64,000 nt of DNA from Chitinophaga sp. Cy-1792 (GCF_011752935.1 NZ_VWWO01000001.1:2170001-2234000); one strand, 5' to 3'; positions 30,570 to 38,912 are shown, numbered from the stretch's first letter. The notes: a model not told the origin generated them from the letters alone. A program made the numbers and translations.

Positions 30570-30583
30570 TCCAACCTTATCAT
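30164..30583 (-). pseudogene. Truncated duplicate of the OmpA-family gene
   Basis: About 135 codons matching residues 310-444 of the OmpA-family protein at 20573-21907, with six residue differences and the same stop. The signal peptide, beta-barrel and most of the linker are missing. The frame opens with a short unrelated MIRLE before homology begins at HVVKEEQ. Without a signal peptide the product could not reach the periplasm, so this is a gene remnant. It forms the right copy of a direct repeat flanking the giant gene. Confidence 0.85.
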
Positions 30584-30734
30584 TATAGCGAATTCACAGT
30601 CTAAAATATACGGCGGCAGTGATCCGGCCCTGACTTATACTACAAACGGCCTGATTTCCGGCGATCAACTCTCGGGCATATTAACCAGAGATGCAGGTGA
30701 AAACGCCGGACAGTATAGTATTAAAAGCGGATAA
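30573..30734 (+). pseudogene. Inverted fragment of one MBG repeat
   Basis: On the plus strand this stretch encodes SQSKIYGGSDPALTYTT, SGDQLSGILTRDAGENAG and QYSIKSG before a TAA stop: about two-thirds of one MBG repeat like those in the giant gene, which is on the minus strand. It starts within a few bases of where the OmpA homology ends at 30569, so the junction is a rearrangement scar. It has no start codon or signal peptide of its own. Confidence 0.8.
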
Positions 30735-30859
30735 AGATATAAGTATTTTTTATAGAGATTTAAATGTTATTGGTAAATAGGTGGTTTTCCGGGAGGGAAG
30801 GGGTGTTTTTCCCGGTGAGTGCAAAAAAAATGGCCAACATTGCTGCTGGCCGTAAGTAT

Positions 30860-31558
30860 TTAGAACACAATATCCATCAGCGGATATTTTTTATAATCAG
30901 GTAGATAGAAGTGCCACCACTCGGTGCTGCTGCCCTTGAACCCGGCTGCTTTCATGGTATCGCGCAATAATTTGCGGTTAGCCGTTACAGTTGGGTCCTT
31001 TGGCTGGTAGTTCTGGTGTGCCTTGAAAGTAAAATCGTCGAAGTCGGTGGGCATGGCTACGGGCTTACCGGTTTTCAGGTCTACCATGCTGAGGTCTACG
31101 GCTACGCCGCGGTTATGCCCGGAGCCTTTCCTTGGGTCGGCAGCATAGAGATCATTCGGGACGATCTTAAACATCAGCTCTGTACAGCGATAGGGGCGGT
31201 ATGCGTCATATATCAGCAGTCCATAACCTTGCTGGTGCAGGATGTCCTGTACCTTTTTCAGTGCCACCGCTGCAGGCCGGCGTAGATATATCGACGTGTT
31301 GTTGTCGGGATATAATATCTGGTGGGTGAAGTTATTGGTAGTGGCATAACGCACATCTTTCTTAATACCCGGAATATACTTTTCGAGATTTACCAGTTCC
31401 TGTGCATTGTCTTTCTTCACCAGCTGTTCATATTGTTTTTTGTCTGTCAGCACTGCCAGGCCGTATTTATTCAACGGTATCTGTTGTGCGCCGGCGGTAA
31501 TGAAACAGGTGACAGCCGCTGCAAGTAAAAGGAGGCTTTTATAAAGTTTTATCATCAT
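30860..31558 (-). CDS. D-alanyl-D-alanine dipeptidase (VanX/DdpX type)
   Basis: A 232-residue M15D zinc peptidase with a signal peptide (cleavage after AGAQ, residue 25). The zinc ligands are visible: GSGHNRGVAVD (His148, Asp155) and EWWHF (catalytic Glu213, His216). DAYRPYR carries the conserved Arg121. It should hydrolyse D-Ala-D-Ala in the periplasm, recycling wall dipeptide; no van genes lie nearby, so glycopeptide resistance is not implied. Possibly monocistronic. Confidence 0.9.
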   Translation of the reverse strand: MMIKLYKSLLLLAAAVTCFITAGAQQIPLNKYGLAVLTDKKQYEQLVKKDNAQELVNLEKYIPGIKKDVRYATTNNFTHQILYPDNNTSIYLRRPAAVALKKVQDILHQQGYGLLIYDAYRPYRCTELMFKIVPNDLYAADPRKGSGHNRGVAVDLSMVDLKTGKPVAMPTDFDDFTFKAHQNYQPKDPTVTANRKLLRDTMKAAGFKGSSTEWWHFYLPDYKKYPLMDIVF

Positions 31559-31622
31559 GGTTTATTCCGGTCTGTTAAGGATATCGGTTTATACAAATAT
31601 AAGTCCAAACAGCCCTGGTATT

Positions 31623-32765
31623 TTATTTACCGGCAACTTTATCATTTAAGGCTTTGATATTTTCTTCCTGCTGTAATAGTCTTTTGTTTAGTTCGATGAT
31701 GTATAGCGTAAGTTCTTCTACCTTTTGTACCAGTTGTCTGTTTACTGCGGCAACATCCTGGCCGTTCTGTTCTACTTCAGCAGCTGCCGGGAAACCTGGC
31801 AGGTGCTGGTGTTCGCGGATATAGTCTTCCAGAGAACCCAGCGATGGCAGTTGATAATCGGTAGTAAAAACATAGTCTGGCCATTTAGCATTTTCTTTGA
31901 CTACAACCCTCGTAAATACGGCACTTCCGTTGACGGCGAATTTATAGCCTTTGGCATCGGTGGTACCAACACATACGGCGCCGTTGCTTTTTACCATTAA
32001 CATGGGGTTTCCGTAGTTTGACACTGACAAAACGTTATTATTTGTTAATGTACCGTCGCCAGTTTTTGAGCGTGCATCCAGCAAAATGGCAGCAGAAAAT
32101 ACGTCAGCCCCGGAAGGAACAACATCGGCTGCCTGACCAATGACATATAATCCGTAAGGTGTAGTGGGAGCCTGTGAGCGTCCTGTTATAAGTGGTATAT
32201 AACTATCTGCGCCAGGAGCGGCATTTCCAAATATAAGTGCTGCGTTGCTGGAGTGAATGCCGGCTTTTGTAATTTCCTGCATATTCAGCTCAGAAGAATT
32301 AATCGATAGTGTTGCGTTTGGTTGTTTGGTACCAATACCTATTTTGCCTGTATTCGTGATTCGCAGACGTTCTTTTAATGAATCAACCCCACCGCCATTA
32401 GATGTGAGGAATACAAGGTCCATACCTTGGATCAGTGAGTAGGTTCCCCAAAGATTAATCCTTTCCGCCCTGATACGCGCTCCGGTCTGATTCTGGGCAA
32501 CATCACGGTAGCCTGCGAAATCGATATTATAGGCCCCGGGCATGCCAAACAAGGGTACGTCACGGTTACCCTGATCGTTGGGTCTTCCTATCCTGATAGT
32601 GGATACGTTTGAATCTGTGACGTTGGCACCGATGTGTAGTTTGGCGGCCATGAGCGTACTGTCAAGGCCAATTCCCACGCTTCCTGGGAAAACCTGTTTC
32701 TGGGCATAGGCGGCTGTACCAAACATAAATGTAAATGCCAGTATGGCAAGGGATTTTCTGAACAT
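31623..32765 (-). CDS. Secreted tail-fibre-like protein with C-terminal coiled coil
   Basis: A 380-residue protein with a signal peptide (cleavage near AYAQ, residue 21). The body resembles the beta-rich tail-fibre-like proteins common in Bacteroidota (RIGRPNDQGNRDVPL, GKIGIGTKQPNATLSI). The end carries the characteristic WPDYVFTTDYQLPSL, LEDYIREHQHLPGFP and a ~40-residue coiled coil (LVQKVEELTLYIIELNKRLLQQ) like the tail of S74-type chaperone regions but without an obvious catalytic pair. Probably trimeric and on the surface. No phage genes are nearby. Confidence 0.7.
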   Translation of the reverse strand: MFRKSLAILAFTFMFGTAAYAQKQVFPGSVGIGLDSTLMAAKLHIGANVTDSNVSTIRIGRPNDQGNRDVPLFGMPGAYNIDFAGYRDVAQNQTGARIRAERINLWGTYSLIQGMDLVFLTSNGGGVDSLKERLRITNTGKIGIGTKQPNATLSINSSELNMQEITKAGIHSSNAALIFGNAAPGADSYIPLITGRSQAPTTPYGLYVIGQAADVVPSGADVFSAAILLDARSKTGDGTLTNNNVLSVSNYGNPMLMVKSNGAVCVGTTDAKGYKFAVNGSAVFTRVVVKENAKWPDYVFTTDYQLPSLGSLEDYIREHQHLPGFPAAAEVEQNGQDVAAVNRQLVQKVEELTLYIIELNKRLLQQEENIKALNDKVAGK

Positions 32766-32957
32766 AGTCTAACTCTAAAAAGTGGGTTTTAAGTTGGCAA
32801 ATAGTGGGCGCAAATTATTCTAAAAAATCATATTCATCTACCCGAAGAATAACAGGAAATTTTTATTGAAAAATGCATTGTTTCATGTATTTACCTCAAA
32901 AAACACGTATTTCTCGTAAAAAAGGGTAATAAAGTATAATACACAGCGAAAATACAG

Positions 32958-32989
32958 TTGTAATCCACAAGCTATTAATCCTATTTTAG
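32958..32989 (+). promoter_or_regulatory. Promoter of the L-fucose operon
   Basis: TTG (32958-32960), a 21-bp spacer, then TATTTTAG (32982-32989): one base away from TAnnTTTG with ideal spacing. It lies about 22 bp before the first SDR start, so initiation would leave a leader of about 15 nt. Confidence 0.6.
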
Positions 32990-33010
32990 AACCCTTAAAT
33001 TTTAATTACG

Positions 33011-33793
33011 ATGGAGCTGTTCAGATTAGATAATAAAGTGGCAGTTATCACCGGTGGTGGTAGCGGCATAGGACAGGCGATAGCTAAATGTTTCGGCGCC
33101 CAGGGTGCACAGGTGCATATCCTGGAACTGAACGAAGATGGCGGTAAAGGTACCGCCGATGAAATTATCGCCGATGGCGGTAAAGCACAGGTACACGCCT
33201 GCAACGTTGCCGATCAGGCAGCGGTGGTTGCTGTAATGAATAATATTATCCAATCTGCCGGCAAACTGGATATCCTCGTGAACTGCGCCGGTATCGCACA
33301 TGTAGGTAAACTGGAAAATACTGCGGAGCAGGACTTCGACCGCGTTTATAACGTAAACGTTAAAGGTACCTACAACTGTATGTATGCTGTTATTGGCCAG
33401 ATGAAGCAACAAGGTGGCGGCGTTATCTTAAATATCGCTTCTATCGCTTCCAGCGTAGGTATTCCGGACAGGTTCGCCTACTCCATGAGTAAAGGTGCCG
33501 TACTGACCATGACCCTCTCCGTAGCCAAAGATTACCTCGGCGATAATATCCGCTGTAACTGCGTGTCTCCGGCCAGAGTGCATACTCCTTTCGTTGACGG
33601 TTTCATCGCTAAAAATTATCCTGGCAAAGAAGCAGAAATGTTCGAGAAACTGAGCAAGACCCAGCCTATCGGACGTATGGCTAAACCTGCTGAAGTAGGC
33701 ACCCTCGCACTCTTCCTCTGCTCGGATGAAGCCGGATTCATCACCGGTAGTGATTACCCGATCGATGGAGGTTTTATCCGTCTTAATAACTAA
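33011..33793 (+). CDS. SDR oxidoreductase, likely 2-keto-3-deoxy-L-fuconate dehydrogenase
   Basis: A 260-residue classical short-chain dehydrogenase: nucleotide-binding TGGGSGIGQ (about residues 15-23), NCAG motif, catalytic Ser in NIASIAS and YSMSK. It opens an operon holding the FAH-family hydrolase, mutarotase, lactonase, a second SDR and FucP. Family and position fit the enzyme that oxidises 2-keto-3-deoxy-L-fuconate in the non-phosphorylative L-fucose pathway. Which of the two SDRs does which step is inferred. Confidence 0.75.
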   Translation: MELFRLDNKVAVITGGGSGIGQAIAKCFGAQGAQVHILELNEDGGKGTADEIIADGGKAQVHACNVADQAAVVAVMNNIIQSAGKLDILVNCAGIAHVGKLENTAEQDFDRVYNVNVKGTYNCMYAVIGQMKQQGGGVILNIASIASSVGIPDRFAYSMSKGAVLTMTLSVAKDYLGDNIRCNCVSPARVHTPFVDGFIAKNYPGKEAEMFEKLSKTQPIGRMAKPAEVGTLALFLCSDEAGFITGSDYPIDGGFIRLNN

Positions 33794-33867
33794 TAATTTA
33801 ATATGTTGAGTGTAACTTTAGGTCGAATGCCTATTTTTAAGCTTTATAACAAATCACCTAAACGTTC

Positions 33868-34626
33868 ATGAAACATTTTCCCGTTTACCTGGCACTGGCT
33901 ACTTTAGGGTTTGCCGCTTGTAATAATGGTAAGAGTAATACCGCAGCTTCTGCGCCACAATCTGATTCTGTTCCGATGACACCCGCCACCGCGGCCGGAA
34001 AAGTGGATGTAACACTGAAAAACAGAACCAAAGACACCGCGCAGGTGGTGATTAAGTTCGCTATCAATGGTCAGGAAAAAGAAAAATCCTTCGACCAGGC
34101 CATCCTCACAGAAGGCTCCGATAATGATGTAATCCGCGTAGCATGGGATAAACCTAACAGCGCCTATATCGGCGTAGTAAAGCCTAACCGAGCTCCCCGC
34201 TATTACCACGCCAGCGTAGACAGCAGCAATGGCGCACTGAAGATTTTCTGGGCCACCGTACCGCCAAAACCAGTATGGTTGTACATGGAAAATGTACAAG
34301 GCCTCGGTAAAGTAGCCGCTGCAGCCTCCGGAACAACAAATTCCTATAAAAAGAATATTAAATCCGGTAAAATCATCGAAGATTTTATTGCTGAAATAAA
34401 ACCTTCCGATAAACCAGATAACGTAGTCCTCTACGTGGAATTTGCAGGTGTCAATAAAACCATGACCATGCCGGTTCCAAAAGGTTACAAACCTGTTATC
34501 CAGACAACCGCAAAACCTGAACAGGTTTATTTCTCCATGGAAAAAGACGGGAAACTGGATGCGGTAATGGACCTCAGGGTAGAAGATGGCCACTTACAGG
34601 TGGAACATCTGAAAGAAATAAAATAA
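33868..34626 (+). CDS. Lipoprotein of unknown function inside the fucose operon
   Basis: A 252-residue lipoprotein (TLGFAAC, Cys18, then an Asn/Ser/Ala-rich linker). The mature part is rich in beta-strand patterns with two similar-looking halves (DVTLKNRTKDTAQVVIKF and NVVLYVEFAGVNKTMT). I recognise no family. It begins 74 bp after the SDR and ends 23 bp before the hydrolase gene. Its place among catabolic enzymes suggests a periplasmic binding role, but this is only contextual. Confidence 0.6.
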   Translation: MKHFPVYLALATLGFAACNNGKSNTAASAPQSDSVPMTPATAAGKVDVTLKNRTKDTAQVVIKFAINGQEKEKSFDQAILTEGSDNDVIRVAWDKPNSAYIGVVKPNRAPRYYHASVDSSNGALKIFWATVPPKPVWLYMENVQGLGKVAAAASGTTNSYKKNIKSGKIIEDFIAEIKPSDKPDNVVLYVEFAGVNKTMTMPVPKGYKPVIQTTAKPEQVYFSMEKDGKLDAVMDLRVEDGHLQVEHLKEIK

Positions 34627-34649
34627 TAGCAAACAATAAAAATAGTGTA

Positions 34650-35501
34650 ATGAAACTTATCAGGTTTGGTTTAGCAGGAGCTGAAAAGCCAGGTGTTGCA
34701 ACAGATGCCGGCATGTTTGATGTTAGCGCATTTGGCGAAGATTATGGAGAGAAATTTTTTGAGACGAATGGTCTGCAACGCCTCGCTGAATGGTGGGCTG
34801 CCAACAGTAGCAGCTGTCCGCAGGTACCTGCCGGTACCCGCCTGGGATCTGCTATCGCACGCCCTTCCAAAATAGTTTGTATCGGCCTCAACTACGCCGA
34901 CCACGCTAAAGAAACAAATGCAGCGATCCCTGCAGAACCAATCGTGTTCTTTAAAAGTACTTCCTCGCTGGTAGGTCCTAACGATAACCTCATCATCCCG
35001 CGTAACAGCGAAAAAACTGACTGGGAAGTAGAACTGGCGGTGGTGATAGGTAAAAAAGCCAGCTACGTGGAAGAGAAAGATGCACTGGAGTATGTTGCCG
35101 GCTACTGCCTGCACAACGACTACAGCGAACGTGCATTCCAGCTGGAAAGAGGTGGTCAGTGGGTAAAAGGTAAAAGTAATGATACCTTCGCGCCTTTAGG
35201 CCCATGGCTCGCTACACAGGACGAAATCGCCGATGTCAACAACCTGCGTTTATGGCTTACCGTTAACGGCAAAACCATGCAGGACGGTACTACTGCCAAC
35301 CTGATCTTCAAAATACCTTTCCTGGTATCTTACCTCAGCCAGTTCATGACCCTGCTCCCGGGTGATGTGATCTCTACCGGCACTCCTGCTGGTGTAGGCC
35401 TCGGTATGAACCCACAGGTATACCTGAAACCAGGAGACGTTGTTGAACTGGGTATCGATAACCTGGGATCTTCCAAACAAACGGCTGTAGCCTATAAATA
35501 A
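34650..35501 (+). CDS. FAH-family hydrolase (2,4-diketo-3-deoxy-L-fuconate hydrolase)
   Basis: A 283-residue fumarylacetoacetate-hydrolase-family enzyme. Metal ligands are visible as Glu126 and Glu128 in DWEVELAVV and Asp157 in LHNDYSERAFQ, with GLNYADHAKE and the closing STGTPAGVGLG. In the non-phosphorylative fucose pathway this family cleaves 2,4-diketo-3-deoxy-L-fuconate to pyruvate and lactate. The surrounding fucose genes support that role. The mutarotase gene starts 5 bp later. Confidence 0.82.
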   Translation: MKLIRFGLAGAEKPGVATDAGMFDVSAFGEDYGEKFFETNGLQRLAEWWAANSSSCPQVPAGTRLGSAIARPSKIVCIGLNYADHAKETNAAIPAEPIVFFKSTSSLVGPNDNLIIPRNSEKTDWEVELAVVIGKKASYVEEKDALEYVAGYCLHNDYSERAFQLERGGQWVKGKSNDTFAPLGPWLATQDEIADVNNLRLWLTVNGKTMQDGTTANLIFKIPFLVSYLSQFMTLLPGDVISTGTPAGVGLGMNPQVYLKPGDVVELGIDNLGSSKQTAVAYK

Positions 35502-35506
35502 CTGAT

Positions 35507-35836
35507 ATGGCAAGATATTGTCTGGCTTTAGATCTGGTAGATGACCCACAGCTGATAGGCGAGTATGAAACCTATCACCGGGATGTCTGGCCGGAAATAA
35601 AAAAGAGCATCACCGACAGCGGTATCACCGGCATGGAAATCTATCGCGCTGGTAACCGTTTGTTTATGATCATGGAAACGGATGCCTCGTTCTCTTTCGA
35701 ACGCAAAGGTGCGATGGACGCCACTAATCCTAAGGTACAGGAATGGGAACAGTTGATGTGGAAATATCAGCAGGCCATCCCTGTTGCAAAACCAGGGGAG
35801 AAGTGGGTAATGATGGACAGAATTTTTTCTTTATAG
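35507..35836 (+). CDS. L-rhamnose/L-fucose mutarotase family protein
   Basis: A 109-residue protein of the DUF718/RhaM family of deoxysugar mutarotases, with the family's YHRDVWPEI near residue 23 and the closing WVMMDRIFSL. It speeds interconversion of the alpha and beta anomers; in this operon the natural substrate is probably L-fucose. It starts 5 bp after the hydrolase gene. A terminator-like hairpin begins on its stop codon. Confidence 0.85.
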   Translation: MARYCLALDLVDDPQLIGEYETYHRDVWPEIKKSITDSGITGMEIYRAGNRLFMIMETDASFSFERKGAMDATNPKVQEWEQLMWKYQQAIPVAKPGEKWVMMDRIFSL

Positions 35837-35895
35837 TGCCTGCGGCACTTTTTTCTCGCAAAGCAGCATAAGCAGCTGCTCTGCTGCTTTGCGAG
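35836..35895 (+). terminator. Terminator hairpin plus long stem within the fucose operon
   Basis: GTGCC-TGC-GGCAC followed by TTTTTT (35836-35854) looks like a small rho-independent terminator. It is immediately followed by a second, perfect 13-bp stem (35855-35867 CTCGCAAAGCAGC with 35883-35895). Together they could attenuate transcription from the upstream half into the lactonase/SDR/FucP half, or protect upstream mRNA. Confidence 0.6.
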
Positions 35896-35911
35896 CAACT
35901 AATCTAACGTT

Positions 35912-36739
35912 ATGATAATTGACGCGCACCAACATTTCTGGAAGTATGATCCCATCCGCGATGCGTGGATCGATGATACGATGGAAGTTATCCGGAAGGA
36001 TTTCTTCCCGGAACAGCTGGAGCCTGTGTTTAAAGCACATGGCATCCACGGATGCGTTGCTGTTCAGGCAGACCAGTCAGAAAACGAAACCGCTTTTCTC
36101 CTCGACCTGGCTGCCAGACACGACTTTATCAAAGGGGTAGTAGGATGGACGGACCTCCGTGCCGAAGGTATCAGTGAACAATTACACTACTATTCCCAAT
36201 TTCCAAAACTCAAAGGTTTTCGTCATATTGTTCAGGGGGAACCAGATCCCATGTTCCTGCTGAGGGAAGATTTTTGCCGTGGGATTCTGGCCCTTGCACA
36301 ATATGACTTTTCCTATGATATCCTCGTATACCCACACCAGTTGCCAGCTGTTGAAAAGTTTACAGCACAGTTTCCGGACCAGCGAATGATTATCGATCAT
36401 CTCGCCAAACCTGATTTCAAAAAAGGTGAACTGGATACCTGGGCTGCTCATATACGTAATATCGCCGCTGCTCCCAATGTTTACTGTAAGGTGAGCGGAC
36501 TCGTTACCGAGGCCGACTGGAAAAACTGGAAAGCGCATCAGTTCGAACCATTCCTGGATACCGTCCTGGAAGCCTTCGGGTGCGACAGGCTCCTCTTTGG
36601 CTCCGACTGGCCGGTATGCCTCCTGGCAGCTGAATACGGCGAAGTAAAGGATATCATAACAGACTATATCAGCAGGTTATCATCTGCAGAACAACAAAAA
36701 ATAATGGGTGGCAATGCCATCGCATTTTATCATTTATAA
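35912..36739 (+). CDS. Amidohydrolase, likely L-fuconolactone hydrolase
   Basis: A 275-residue amidohydrolase-2-family protein. Metal-binding DAHQHFWKYD near the N-terminus, IIDHLAKPDF in the middle and the LLFGSDWPVC Asp motif at the end are all present. This branch contains L-fuconolactonase and related sugar-lactonases, which fits the pathway: fucose dehydrogenase makes L-fuconolactone, which this enzyme opens to L-fuconate. Its stop is 11 bp before the next SDR start. Confidence 0.85.
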   Translation: MIIDAHQHFWKYDPIRDAWIDDTMEVIRKDFFPEQLEPVFKAHGIHGCVAVQADQSENETAFLLDLAARHDFIKGVVGWTDLRAEGISEQLHYYSQFPKLKGFRHIVQGEPDPMFLLREDFCRGILALAQYDFSYDILVYPHQLPAVEKFTAQFPDQRMIIDHLAKPDFKKGELDTWAAHIRNIAAAPNVYCKVSGLVTEADWKNWKAHQFEPFLDTVLEAFGCDRLLFGSDWPVCLLAAEYGEVKDIITDYISRLSSAEQQKIMGGNAIAFYHL

Positions 36740-36749
36740 TATTTCGATC

Positions 36750-37532
36750 ATGGATTTAGGATTACAGGATAAAGTGATTATCGTTACTGGTGGCGCCAAA
36801 GGCATTGGCGAAGCTATTGCTAAACTGGTGGCCGCAGAAGGGGCTGTCGCTGTTATCGCCGGCCGTAAAGCCGCTGATAACGAAAAAACAGTAGCAGATA
36901 TCGTTGCCGCCGGCGGAAAAGCCTTCGCAGTAACAGCAGAACTGGGAAAAGTGGAAGACTGTAAAAAAGTAATCGATGCTACCGTTGAAAAATATGGTAA
37001 AATCGACGGACTGGTTAACAATGCAGGTGCCAACGACGGTGTAGGCCTCGAAAGCGGCTCCCCTGAAAGATTTATGCAATCCCTGCAAAACAATCTTTCC
37101 CACTACTATAACCTGGCGCATTACGCACTGCCTTACCTGAAAGCCACTAAAGGAAATATTGTAAATATCGGCTCTAAAGTAGCTACCACCGGACAGGGAA
37201 ATACTTCCGGATACGCTGCTTCCAAAGGAGCTATCAACGCACTCACCCGCGAATGGGCCGTAGAAATGCTGCCTTACAGCGTGCGCGTAAACACGGTCAT
37301 CCCTGCTGAAGTATGGACGCCACTCTACGAAACATGGATCAATTCCCTGCCTAATCCTACAGAGAAACTGGCTGCCATCACTTCTAAAATTCCTTTCGAA
37401 ACAAGAATGACCACTTCTGAAGAAATCGCCAACACCACCGTATTCGTTCTCTCAGACAGATCTTCTCATACAACCGGACAAATTCTATACGTAGACGGAG
37501 GTTATACACACCTCGACAGATCCATCAGCTAG
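36750..37532 (+). CDS. SDR oxidoreductase, likely L-fucose dehydrogenase
   Basis: A 260-residue short-chain dehydrogenase starting at 36750 (MDLGLQDKVIIVTGGAKGIG); an in-frame ATG at 36708 would overlap the lactonase gene and adds nothing to the fold. TGGAKGIG binds the cofactor, NNAG and YAASK are intact. It fits the L-fucose dehydrogenase step, but the other SDR of the operon could equally do it. Confidence 0.75.
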   Translation: MDLGLQDKVIIVTGGAKGIGEAIAKLVAAEGAVAVIAGRKAADNEKTVADIVAAGGKAFAVTAELGKVEDCKKVIDATVEKYGKIDGLVNNAGANDGVGLESGSPERFMQSLQNNLSHYYNLAHYALPYLKATKGNIVNIGSKVATTGQGNTSGYAASKGAINALTREWAVEMLPYSVRVNTVIPAEVWTPLYETWINSLPNPTEKLAAITSKIPFETRMTTSEEIANTTVFVLSDRSSHTTGQILYVDGGYTHLDRSIS

Positions 37533-37590
37533 GATCAGCCAACAGCACTGATACAAAATTAATTTTCACACCTGAACTCAACATCTCGTT

Positions 37591-38829
37591 ATGGCCGGAG
37601 GCGCAGTAAGTAATTCCACCTATACCAGCACCGCTCCAGTTGGAGGGAAACAACCCAGCTACCTGTTTCCATTTATTCTGGTTACAAGTCTTTTCTTTTT
37701 ATGGGGCCTTGCATATGGCCTGCTGGACGTGTTAAACAAACACTTCCAGGAAGTATTGAATATCACGCCACGCAGATCGACCCTGTTACAGGGAGCCTAT
37801 TTTGGCGCCTATTTCCTGATGGCACTGCCTGCCGGTGCTTTCATGAATAAATTCGGATACAAGAAAGGAATTATCATGGGACTCCTGCTGTACGCTGCAG
37901 GTGCCTTCCTGTTTTTCCCGGCTGCCAATGCGCTGAGTTTCGACTTCTTCCTGCTGGCACTGTTTATCCTGGCCTGCGGACTTGCTTGTCTGGAAACTGC
38001 CGCCAATCCTTATGTAACGGTATTGGGTTCGCCTGCAACTTCAGAACAGCGTCTCAACCTTTCTCAATGCTTTAACGGTTTAGGTTCATTCCTTGGCCCT
38101 GTCATTGGCGGCGCGCTGTTCTTCGGTGGTGGTAAAGATGACCTGTCTACCGTAAAACTAACCTACATCGTCATTGGCGTGGTGGTACTGTTAATTGCTG
38201 GCTTCTTCTATAAAACTGAACTTCCTGAAATTAAGGAAGATGTAGCAGAAGGTCCTAAAGTTGTGGCAGACGAACGATCGCTGTTTTCCCACAGACATTT
38301 CGTTCTGGGTGTGGTAGCACAGTTCTTCTATGTAGCAGCTCAGGTAGGTGTAGGTGCTCTGTTCATTAACTATGTAACTACTTACTGGCATGGTACTTCC
38401 AATGAAAAAGCAGCGTACCTGTTATCTGCCGGCATGGTGCTGTTTCTGGTAGGCCGCTTTGTTGGTACTGCTATCATGCGTAAAGTAGCGCCCAATAAAT
38501 TACTGGCGCTTTTCGCCATCATCAACGTGGCATTATGTGCGGTGGTAATGAGTGGTAGCGGTGCAATCTCCGTATATGCGCTGATTGCCGTATTTTTCTT
38601 TATGTCTATTATGTTCCCCACCATCTTTGCACTGGGTGTAAAAGATCTGGGTAGAAATACTAAAAAAGGTGCGTCCTTTATTGTAATGTCCATCGTAGGT
38701 GGCGCCGCTGTGCCTTACCTCATGGGAGTTGTTACAGAAGCGCAGTCACTGGCATTCTCCTATGGTATTCCTTTAGTGTGCTTTATTGTAGTTTTTTACT
38801 ACGGTGCATTGGGATATCGCAGAAAATAA
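37591..38829 (+). CDS. fucP: L-fucose:H+ symporter (FucP type)
   Basis: A 412-residue major facilitator with about twelve membrane segments. It has the FucP/NAG-family features FLWGLAYGLLDVLNKHFQ near residue 36, FGYKKGI between helices 2 and 3 and CLETAANPYVTV in helix 4-5. Family and operon make L-fucose the likely substrate. It is the last gene of the fucose operon, 58 bp after the SDR. No L-fuconate dehydratase is present in the window. Confidence 0.88.
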   Translation: MAGGAVSNSTYTSTAPVGGKQPSYLFPFILVTSLFFLWGLAYGLLDVLNKHFQEVLNITPRRSTLLQGAYFGAYFLMALPAGAFMNKFGYKKGIIMGLLLYAAGAFLFFPAANALSFDFFLLALFILACGLACLETAANPYVTVLGSPATSEQRLNLSQCFNGLGSFLGPVIGGALFFGGGKDDLSTVKLTYIVIGVVVLLIAGFFYKTELPEIKEDVAEGPKVVADERSLFSHRHFVLGVVAQFFYVAAQVGVGALFINYVTTYWHGTSNEKAAYLLSAGMVLFLVGRFVGTAIMRKVAPNKLLALFAIINVALCAVVMSGSGAISVYALIAVFFFMSIMFPTIFALGVKDLGRNTKKGASFIVMSIVGGAAVPYLMGVVTEAQSLAFSYGIPLVCFIVVFYYGALGYRRK

Positions 38830-38856
38830 TTAAGTTAGCAACCAGTTAGCAGTTAT

Positions 38857-38912
38857 ATCCGCAAAATCATTGTATCTTCCTTACATAAAAGGAATACCAT
38901 GATTTTGCGGAT
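38857..38912 (+). promoter_or_regulatory. Start-codon-sequestering inverted repeat
   Basis: A perfect 14-bp inverted repeat (38857-38870 and 38899-38912, core CCGCAAAATCAT / ATGATTTTGCGG). The right arm begins with the ATG of the MbnP-like gene. The loop holds a smaller TTCCTT/AAGGAA stem (38877-38894). Folded in mRNA it would hide the start codon, so it is a candidate translational switch. Confidence 0.6.

Noticed and set aside
30408..30734. Plus-strand ORF across the OmpA fragment
   Set aside because: Its first part is the antisense of the OmpA copy. Only the last ~50 codons resemble a real domain (MBG), so I list that part as a fragment.
30860..31558. Vancomycin resistance role of the VanX-type dipeptidase
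   Set aside because: No vanH/vanA or two-component genes are nearby; stand-alone VanX/DdpX proteins commonly recycle D-Ala-D-Ala.
31623..32765. Prophage remnant
   Set aside because: The protein resembles tail fibres only in its fold and carries a signal peptide. No other phage gene or attachment site is around it.
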